Below, piece after piece: positions 1 through 10,200 of a DNA stretch of 64,000 bases. Both the position numbers and the translations under genes were made by a program. Numbering within the stretch: position 1 is the first letter of the stretch; the number at the start of each line of letters is the position of its first letter. The DNA comes from an uncultured Verrucomicrobiota bacterium. Lineage in GTDB: Bacteria; Verrucomicrobiota; Verrucomicrobiia; Limisphaerales; UBA1319. The notes under the pieces were generated by a model that made no database searches, had not been told where the DNA came from, and saw only the letters and a list, made by a program, of their open reading frames with translations. The stretch is from assembly GCA_903845125.1 (NCBI GenBank), contig CAIMWS010000539.1, positions 62,001-126,000 on the forward strand, written 5' to 3'.

Positions 1-1
1 T

Positions 2-1205
2 GGCGCAGGGGAATCCATCCCCAGCGCCGGGAGGCCATGGGAGGCCTGGGAAAAGGCCCGGAGCGGATGGCTCAAGGATGAAAGGGTGGCGGCACAAATG
101 ACCTTGTTGGAGGCCTGCCTGCGCGCGCTGCCGGACATACTACTGGGGCGCCGCAAAGCGACGGATGTGCTGTTCCCGGCCTCTTCCACCCGCCTCGTCG
201 AGGGTGTTTACCAGGGCAATCCAGTGGCGGATTTCTTCAACGAGCAACTGGCGGATGTGCTGGTGGCCCATCTCAAGGCGCGGACCGCGCAGCCCGGCGC
301 GTCCCGGTTGCGGATTTTGGAGGTGGGCGCCGGAACCGGGGGGACCAGCGCGGGGTTGCTGGCCAAACTCAAGCCGTTCGAGGCCTGGATCGAGGAATAC
401 TGCTATACGGATATTTCCAAGGCGTTCCTGTTCCACGCCGAGAAGGTTTTCGCGCCCGCCTATCCGTTTGTCACCACCAGGCTTTTTGACGTCAGCCGGC
501 CGTTGGCTGAGCAGGAAGTTCCTGTGGGCGGCTTTGACGTTTGTGTGGCGACCAATGTCCTGCACGCCACGGCGGACATCCGGTGGACACTCCGGAATGT
601 GAAGGCCGCCCTGCAGCGGGGCGGGTTGCTCCTGATCAACGAACTATGCCGGAGCAGCCTTTTTGCCCATCTGACCTTCGGCCTGCTCGATGGCTGGTGG
701 CTTTACCAGGATGCGGAATTGAGGATTCCCGGCTGTCCCGGGCTGTACCCGGAAACCTGGTTGAGGCTGCTGGATCAGGAGGGCTTTGGCCGGGCCGTTT
801 TTCCGGCGCGGCACCGGCATGATCTCGGGCAGCAGCTCATTGTGGCGGAGAGCGATGGCATCATCCGGCAGCAGCCGGCCCGGCCCGCCGTTGCGCCGCC
901 GGTGCAACCCGAGGCGAAATCCGACGCGATATCCGAGGCGAAAACCGGCCCGGTGGAACCGGTTGGCGAATCGTTGAAAGCCCGCGCCAGCGCGTATCTC
1001 AAACGCTTGATTGCCGGGGAGCTGCGCATGAAGCCGGGCCAGCTGGATTCGGCCAGGCCGCTGGAGGCCTACGGGATGGATTCGATCCTGGTGGTCCACC
1101 TGACGAATGCCCTGCGCAAACACTTTGAGAATATCACCAGCACTTTGTTTTTTGAAGTGCAGACGATCGACGCCCTGGTGGATCACTTGCTGAAACACCA
1201 AAAGG
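2..1205 (+). other. C-methyltransferase (partial) and ACP1
   Basis: The C-terminal part of an alpha-carbon methyltransferase is seen, with the SAM-binding motif EVGAGTGGTS and the NVLHAT stretch typical of PKS cMT domains. ACP1 follows at about 967-1203 with phosphopantetheine serine in GMDSI. The position six after that serine is Leu, so this ACP lacks the beta-branch flag. The domains should give an alpha-methylated intermediate. The KS of this module is off the left edge. Confidence 0.85.
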
Positions 1206-4200
1206 AGGCGGTGATCAGGAACGTGGGAATGGCGGTGCCGCCGGCGCCGCTGGAAGCCGGGGCCCAGCCAGCCACCCCGGGTCCCGTGGCGCTTCCGCCG
1301 TCGGTTTCGCCGGCCCCTCCCGCCAGGGAGCAACCAGCGCGGCCGGCCGCCCCGGTTCCGCCGCCGCCGCCCGCCAGTGCGGAGATAGCCATCGTGGGTC
1401 TGAGCGTTCGTTTTCCGCAGGCGCGCGACGCCGATGAATTCTGGAGCAATTTGAAAGCGGGCCGGAACTGCATTACCGAGATCCCCAAAGAGCGCTGGGA
1501 TTGGACGCTCCATTACCACGAGGAGGCGGGCCGCCGTGGCAGCTACTATTCCAAGTGGGGCGGTTTTGTGGCGGACGCCGACTGCTTCGACCCCTTGTGC
1601 TTCCAGATTTCCCCCCGGGAAGCCCACCGCATGGATCCGCAGGAGCGGATTTTCCTGGAGACGGCTTATGCCTGCATCGAGGACGCGGGCTACACGCCGG
1701 GGACGCTGAGCCAGTCGCGGCGGGTGGGGGTGTTTGTGGGGGTGATGAACAGCACCTATCATCCACTGCCCAACTACGCTTCGGTGGCCAACCGGGTCTC
1801 CTACCAGCTGGATTTGCAGGGCCCCAGCCTGGCGGTCGATACCGCCTGTTCAGCCTCGCTGACCGCCATCCACCTGGCCATCGAAAGCCTTGCTTCGGGG
1901 ACGAGTGAATGCGCCCTTGCAGGCGGCGTGAATCTCAACTTGAGCCCGCTCCACTACCTGCGTTTGAGCGAGGCCCGGATGCTGTCGCCGGGCCCGGAAT
2001 GCAAGCCGTTTGGGAACGGTGCGGATGGCATGGTAGATGGGGAGGGCGTGGGGGCCGTGCTCCTCAAGAAATTAAGCCAGGCGATCGCGGATGGGGATCA
2101 CATTTACGGGGTGATCAAGGCCAGTGCGGTGAATGCCGGTGGCAAAACCAACGGATACACGGTGCCGAATCCGGTCGCCCAGGCCCGCCTGGTTGCCGAC
2201 GCCCTCGACCGGGGGGGCATTCCTCCCCGAACCATATCCTATATTGAGGCCCATGGTACCGGCACGGTGTTGGGTGATCCCATTGAAATCACCGGTCTTA
2301 CCCGCGCGTTCCAGGAAGTATCCAAGCAGGCCACGCCGGATCTCCAATTCTGCGCCGTGGGCTCGATCAAGTCCAATATTGGCCATTGCGAGAGCGCGGC
2401 GGGAATCGCCGGCCTGGCCAAGATCCTGTTGCAGCTGAAGCACGGGCAGCTGGCGCCTTCGCTGCACGCCGAGTCCACCAATCCCAACATCGATTTCACG
2501 CGCACGCCTTTCTTCGTTCAGCAGAAGCTCCAGGATTGGCAGCGCCCCGTGCTCCTGGTCCAGGGAGTGGAAACCACCTGCCCGCGCCGGGCGGGCCTCT
2601 CGTCCTTCGGAGCGGGCGGTGCCAACGCCCACTTGGTGGTGGAGGAATTCCTGCCGCCGGCCCGGCCATCGTCCAATGAAACTGTAGGGTTGGAATCTGC
2701 CGCCATTGTATTATCCGCCCGAACCGCTGAAAGCCTGGCGGAGGTGGTGGGGCGGCTGTTGAAGTTCCTGGATGAGCATCCGGGCGTTTGCCTGGGGGAC
2801 CTGGCCTATACTCTGCAGGTTGGGCGCGAAGCGAAGGAGCAACGGCTGGGATTGGCGGTCCGGTCGGTGCCGGAACTCCGGGAGAAGCTCGCCGGGTGGC
2901 AGCGAGGGGAAACGGGAATCGAAGGTGTATATGGTGGCGATCCCCAGGCGGCCCGCGAAACTCTGTCGCTTTTCGGCGCCGATGAAGAGCTCGGGGAAGC
3001 GGTGGCCAAGTGGATTTCGCGGCGGAAAATCGACCGGCTGCTGGAGCTGTGGGTGAAGGGTTTGGGAGTGGATTGGCGCGGGCTGCACGCCGCGGGCCAA
3101 AGGGCTCGCCTCAGCCTGCCAACCTATCCTTTTGCCCGCGAGCGATACTGGCATGCCGAAGCCAGTGCCCTTCCCAATGGAATACCCGGGCCGGCGATCG
3201 AACTGACCCCCGCAGCCGTCCCACCCTTGGCGGATCACCCCGCGGGCAGCAAGGCGCCGCGGATCACGTTGACGCCGTTGTCCGCCGCCCGTTCCGCCGT
3301 CGCGGAAAGACCGATTGAAATGGCGGCCCCGGCGCCGGCAGCGGCCCCGGATGAGGATTTGGAGCAGCAGCTGGCGGCCAGCCTGGCGGAAGCCCTATTG
3401 ATGAAGCCCGGCGCCCTCGACCCCGAGAAGTCGTTCGTCGAACTGGGCTTGGACTCCATCGTCGGTGTGGAGTGGATTCAGACGCTTAATAAAGCCTACG
3501 GATTGCGTTTATCCGTGACCAAGCTGTACGACCATCCCAACCTTCGCCAATGGACGGCGTTTATCCGTGACCAATTCCGTGACCAATGGCGGGGCCGTCC
3601 GGCGGCGGAGGTTCCGCGGGCGTTGACGCCGGGTGCGGCCGCGCCCACCCAGCCACTGGCTCCGCCAGCGCCTGCCGAACAACCCGGATTATTGGCGGAC
3701 TTGACCGGCAGCCTCGCGGCCATCTTGATGATGGCGCCGGCCGATGTCACCGTGAGCAAATCCTTTGTGGACCTTGGCTTGGATTCGATCCTGGGTGTGG
3801 AATGGATCAAGGCGCTCAACCAGCAGTATGGGCTGCGGCTGGCGGTTTCCGCGATCTACGACCATCCCAATCTGGAAGCTTTCGCCGCCTGGTTGCGCCC
3901 GGAGGTGAAGCCGTTGGTTCCACCGGAGTCAAGGCCTGAATCACCCAGGCCAATCGCCCCCCCCGGGGTGGAACTCCGCGTGGCAACGGATACCCGGCCG
4001 CGTCCCACACCAGCCACGCCTGGCCGGATTGCCATCATCGGCATTTCCGGGCGGTATCCCCAGGCAGAGGATTTGAACCAATACTGGAAGAACCTGGCGG
4101 CGGGACGTCATTCGGTCCGCGAAATCCCTCCTTCCCGCTGGGATGTTTCCCGTTATTACCATCCGGATCCCAGCCAGCCGGGAACCATCTACTGCAAATC

Positions 4201-7200
4201 CCTGGGCATGTTGGAGGGCGTGGATTGTTTTGATCCGCTGTTCTTCATGATTTCCCCCGACGAGGCGGAGGGGATGGATCCGCAACACCGGCTGTTCCTG
4301 GAGGAGGGATACCGGGCCATGGAGAATGCGGGTTATGGGCTGAGGAATGTGGGCAACCAGGCCTGTGGCGTTTACCTCGGGATCATGAGCAATGAATACG
4401 GGACGATGCTCACGGAACGGCCGGAGGGACGCTCCCTGGCCGGGAACAGTTTTGCCATGGCGGCCGCCCGCCTGGCCTATTTTCTCAACCTAAAGGGGCC
4501 CGCCATCCCGGTGGACACGGCGTGTTCATCCTCCTTGGTGGCAGCGCACCTGGCCTGCCAGGCCTTGTTGAATCGGGAGATCGATATGGCGGTGGTTGGA
4601 GGGGTCAGCCTCTATTTGCGGCCGGAGGCGTATCTGGGCATGTGCGCGGCCGGCATGCTGGCCGCTGACGGGCGCTGCAAGCCGTTTGACGCCAGTGCGG
4701 ACGGATTCATTCCCGGGGAGGGAGTGGGGGGGATGGTTTTGAAACGCCTCGAGGAGGCCGAGGCGGATGGGGACATCATCCACGGGGTGATCCTGGGCTC
4801 GGCGATCAACCAGGATGGCCGGACCAACGGCATCACCGCGCCGAGCATGACGAGCCAGATCGATTTGGTGCGCCATCTGTATCAGCGCCTGGATATCGAT
4901 CCCCAAAGCATCGGCTATGTCGAAATGCATGGGACCGGAACCCGGTTGGGGGATCCGATCGAACTGGAGGCGCTGGCCACGGTTTACCGGCAGGCAACGG
5001 AGCGCCGGCAGTTCTGTGCGATCGGTTCGGTGAAGAGCAATATCGGCCATGCTTCCGCGGCCGCCGGGATCGCCAGCCTCCACAAGGTTTTGCTTTGTTT
5101 GAAACACCAGACGCTGGTGCCAACCCTGCATTTCAAGAAACCCAATCCGCACTTCGACCTGGACGGCTCTCCGTTTTATGTCAATACGGAGTGCAAGCCA
5201 TGGGACCGCGTGGGTGGTCAGCCCCGGCGGGCGGCGATCAGCTCCTTCGGCTTCAGTGGAACCAACGCCCACCTGGTCATTGAGGAATATCTTAAACGCC
5301 CGGCCTCGCCTTTAAGGCCCGGCAAAGTGATTATTCCGTTATCCGCCAAAACCCCGGATGCGCTGCGCCTGGTGGCCGACCGGTTGCTGGCGGCCCTCCG
5401 GGATGAAACAGGAAATCTGCCCCAACCGAATCTCGCGGATCTGGCTGGCACGCTGCAACTGGGGCGCGATGCCTTTGAGGAGCGCGCCGCTTTTGTGGCC
5501 GCGTCCTGGCAGGAGCTGGAGGTTCAATTGCAGGCGATTGCGAAGGGCTCCCCGGGTGGCGGAAATATCAACCGCGGCCGCGTGCGGGGTGAGAAGCCCG
5601 CCCAGCCCAAGGGGGCGGCGGGCAGGGAAGTTTTCCAGCCCGATGGGGAACCGCTGGGCCTGGAGCAGTATGAACAGGTGGCGGCTTTATGGGCCGCGGG
5701 ACGGGATGTTGATTGGCACCGCCTCTACCCGTCGGGCCACCGGCCGGCGATGGTTTCCCTGCCCGGCTATCCCTTCGCAAGAGAACGGTATTGGGCAGCG
5801 TCCCCCACGGAACCTGGCACCGGCCCCAAGGAAGTGATTTGGCCGCACCCGCTCCTGCAAGGTTATGCTCCCGATGGAAACCGCCGCCATTTTGTGACGG
5901 CCTTTTCCGGGCGGGAATCCTTTTTGCGGGACCACCTGCTGAAGGGGGAGAAAGTGCTTTCGGGTTCCTGCTGCCTGGAGATGGTTTGTGCGGCCTTGGA
6001 CAAGGTGGATTCCATCCGGGGGCGCCGCATTGTTTTCAGGCAGGTTGCCTGGCTGGCGCCGGTGATGGTTGGGGAGGCCGGCTGCGAAGTGCAGGTTTTC
6101 CTGGAGCCTTGCCCGGAGGAATCCTTTGCCTTTGAAATCCGATCGTGCAACCCGGGGCAGCGCGAGCCAGTGGTCCACGCCCGCGGGGTGGTCATGGCTG
6201 GCGTGGCCAAGCCTGGACCGGGCATGGACCTTCGGGAATTGAGAACGCTGACGGGCGGGAAAGAATTCAACCGCACCCAATGCTATGCGGCTTTTGCGGG
6301 GATGGGGGTTCAATATGGCCCAATGTTCCAGGCGGTGGATGTCCTGCGCTGTGGCAGTGGTCACGTGCTCGCCCAAATAATCCGGCCAGAGCCGAACGAA
6401 ACGGTGGAGCGGCCATTCATCCTGCATCCAGGAATCCTGGATGGCGCCTGGCAGGCGGCGATTGGATTCGCCCTGGCCGCCGCCGGGGACAATGGTTCCG
6501 CCGACCACCATCGAGCGTCCCCACCTTTGAGGGTTCCTTTCGCCATCGAAGCAATGGAGATTTTCAGCGCCCAAGCAGACCGGATGTGGGCTTGTGTTCG
6601 CTCCTCACCCGGTGGTTCTTTGACGCAATCCGTGTCGAAATTGGACATTGACCTCGGCGACGAGCAGGGGCGGATTTGCGTCCGGATCCAGGGCTATTCC
6701 TCCCGGACGATGCCGGGTGGCGAGGCGGTGTCCGGGGTGGGGCTGTGGCGGCCCGAGTGGCGCCCGGCAGCTGCTCCCGCCCAGGCCGCCCAGCTTGAGG
6801 GATGCCCCCGGGAGGTCATCCTGCATCAAATGCCGCTCGCCGAGCTGGGGCGCATGGAGGGGACGGTGAGCCGGATCGATCTGGAAGGTAATGGCGATAC
6901 GGAGGACCGGCAAATCATCGCTGTGCTGGCGGATCTGTTGCAGCGAATTCAACGCTTGGCGGATGACGCCCGGGGGCGGCAGGCAATCCTCCAGGTGCTG
7001 GCCCGCACGGAGGGTCAGGGCTGGCAGCTTTCCTGCCTGCCGGGATTGTTCAAGACGGTGGCTCTTGAACATCCGAATGTGCATTGCCAATTCATCGAGT
7101 TGGGGGGGGACGCGGCCGGCACCGAGGGGACCCAAATCCTGAATGAAAATGCCGCGGCTTGGGGCGATGCGCACGTCCGATATGAGGGCCGGCAGCGCTT

Positions 7201-10200
7201 GCTTCCGGCCTGGGCGGTGGTGGAGGTGGAGGACGAAAAGATCCCGTGGCGGGATGGGGGTGTGTACCTCCTCACCGGTGGCGCCGGCGCCCTGGGTTTG
7301 ATTTTTGCCCGGGAGATTGCCGGACGGTGCCAGGCACCCAGGATCATCCTGATCGGCCGTTCGGTGCTGGCCCCGGAGCCGGCCGAAGCCATCCAAGCGA
7401 TTGCTCGCCAGGGAGCGATCATCGAATACCGTCAGTTGGATGTAGGTGACGCTGCCGCGGTCGAAAACCTGGTCCAGGATATTCGGACCCGTTTTGGCGG
7501 TCTGCACGGGATTTTGCATGGCGCCGGGATAACCCGGGACCGGTTGCTGGCGAATAAAACGGAGGCCGACTTCCAGGCGGTCCTGGCGCCGAAGATTGCG
7601 GGTGCGCTGATTCTGGATCGGGTGACGCGGGATTTGGATCTCGACTTTTTTGTCCTGTTCTCCTCGACCGGCGGGGTGACGGGAAACCTGGGGCAGGCTG
7701 ATTATTGTGCGGCGAATGCCTTCCTGGATGCGTTGGCCCGGAAGCGGAACCAGTCCGTGGCCAGCGGCCAGCGCCGAGGCCGCACCCTGGCCATCGATTG
7801 GCCGTTATGGCGGGATGGCGGGCTTCAGGTGGACCAGGCCACCGAAGCGGCGATCCGTCTCCAAACCGGCATGGTTCCGATGGCTGCGGAAGTGGGGATC
7901 CGGCTTTTCTACCGGTCGCTTGCCACCGGTGAATCGCAAATGCTGGTCATGCAGGGCAACCGAGATCAATTCAGCCGGTTCCTCGCAGGATTATCCTCGC
8001 GGAGCGCCGCGGCCAGTGCGGCCGCGCCGGAAACCGTCGCAGACGAGGGGACGGAGCTTCCTTTGCCAGGGGCCATCGATTATTTCACCGAAGTCGTGGC
8101 CTCCGCTCTGAAGCTGGTCGCCAACCGGATCGACCCTGACGAAGGTTTGGATCAATACGGCTTCGACTCGATCAAGGGCCTCCAGGTGATACGAGACCTG
8201 GAGCAAACCTTTGGCCCACTGCCCAAAACCGTATTTTTCGAATGCCAGACGGTCCGCGGCGTGGCCGGGTTCTTTTTGGCCTCCCATCCCGAAACGATGC
8301 GGAGATTGCTGCAAAAACCTGCCGCCCAACTCCCCCCCTTGGTTAATCCGGCTGCCGGCGGGGAGTCCGCCATCCAGCCGCCGCCGCCGGGCGAAAACCG
8401 ATGCGGACCCCTGGCCGCCAGGGCTGATGCGCCGGCAACCTCCGGGGCGCTGGACATCGCGATCATCGGTTTGGCGGGCCGGTATCCTCAAGCCCGCAGC
8501 CTGGCGGAATACTGGTGCAACCTCCGCGAGGGGAAGGACTGCATCACCACCATTCCGCCGGATCGCTGGGATTGGCGGAGCTACTACTCCGCCGACAAAA
8601 CCGTGCCCGGAACGTATTACAGCAACCGGGGCGGATTCATCCCGGAGGCCGACCGGTTCGATGCCCAGTTCTTTAATATCTCGCCCAGGGAAGCGGAATA
8701 CATCGACCCGCAGGAACGCCTTTTCCTCGAGCACGCCTGGATGGCGATGGAGGACGCCGGCTATGCGCCACCCGATCCGCGGGCCCGGGCGGTGGCAGCG
8801 CCGGCTCCCCGCGTGGGGGTCTATGTGGGCGTCATGTATAGCGAGTTCCAGCTGCTGGGTGGCCAGGCGGCAGGCGCGGAAAAGGGGATGGCCCTGGGCG
8901 GGAGTTTCGCCAGCATCGCGAACCGGGTTTCCTATGTTCTGGATCTGCACGGGCCCAGCCTGTCGATCGATACCATGTGTTCCAGTTCGCTTACCTGCCT
9001 GCACCTGGCCTGCCAGGATCTCAAGCATGGCCATACCGATCTGGCGATCGCCGGCGGGGTCAACCTCAGCCTGCATCCCAATAAATACCTGCTGCTCAGC
9101 GGCGGCCAGTTCCTATCCGAAAAGGGCCGTTGCGACAGCTTTGGCGCCGGAGCGGATGGCTACATCCCTGGCGAAGGGGTGGGGGTAGCGATCTTGAAGC
9201 GCCTGGCCGATGCGGAACGGGATGGCGATTTCATTTATGGCGTCATCAAAGGCAGCGCCATCAACCACGGTGGCCGGAGCAGCGGATACAGCGTGCCCAA
9301 TCCCAACGCGCAGGGGGAGGTGGTCGCCCAGGCCATCCAGGAAGCCGGTCTCCATCCGGAAGCGATCAGTTACGTGGAGGCCCATGGCACCGGGACCAGC
9401 CTGGGTGATCCGATCGAAATCGCCGGCCTGGTCAAGGCTTTCGGCCGCCCCCCGGGAGCGAAACCGGCTTGCTGGCTGGGGTCGGCCAAATCGAACATTG
9501 GCCATTGCGAATCGGCCGCAGGCATCGCGGGCCTCACGAAAGTTTTGCTGCAAATGAAGAACCGGCAGATCGTTCCTTCCTTGCACGCCGAGGTTGCCAA
9601 TCCGAATATTGATTTCAGCGCCACGCCGTTCGTGCTGAACCGGGAATTAAGGGCTTGGGACCAGCCCATCATTGGCGGCCAGCGGTTCCTGAGAACCGCG
9701 GGGGTTTCCTCTTTTGGGGCGGGGGGATCCAATGCCCATATGGTGGTCCAGGAGTATGATGGGCCAGCCGCCCGCCGGCGGTCGACGGAGCAAAACCGCG
9801 CTGGTTTGATCGTGTTGTCGGCCAGGAATGAACAGCGGCTCCAGCAGAAAATCAGCGAGCTTCACGAGTACCTGCGGTCGCATCCGGGGATCCGTTTGGA
9901 CGATCTTGCCTACACCCTCCAGGTGGGCCGCAAGGCCATGGAACAACGCATCGCTTTCGCCGCGGACTCGGTCCTGGACGTGGAAAATAAACTGCAAGCC
10001 ATCCGCGACCAGCGGGATCTGGAAGGGGTCCACCGGGGGGAGGTTAAATACCGAAAACAGGCGCCGGCGGCCCAGCTGGGCGAGGTTCAGCCGGGCCATT
10101 GGGAGGCGCTGTTCCGGCAAGGAAATCTGGCCCGGCTGGCCGAGTTATGGGTCCAGGGAGTGGTCCTGGATTGGAGCCTTGGCTACCGGGATCGGCGAGC

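Noticed and set aside
86-88. GTG at 86 as the start of the first synthase
   Set aside because: The upstream codons continue without a stop to position 2 and read like the expected methyltransferase N-terminal flank, so the gene is cut by the window edge.
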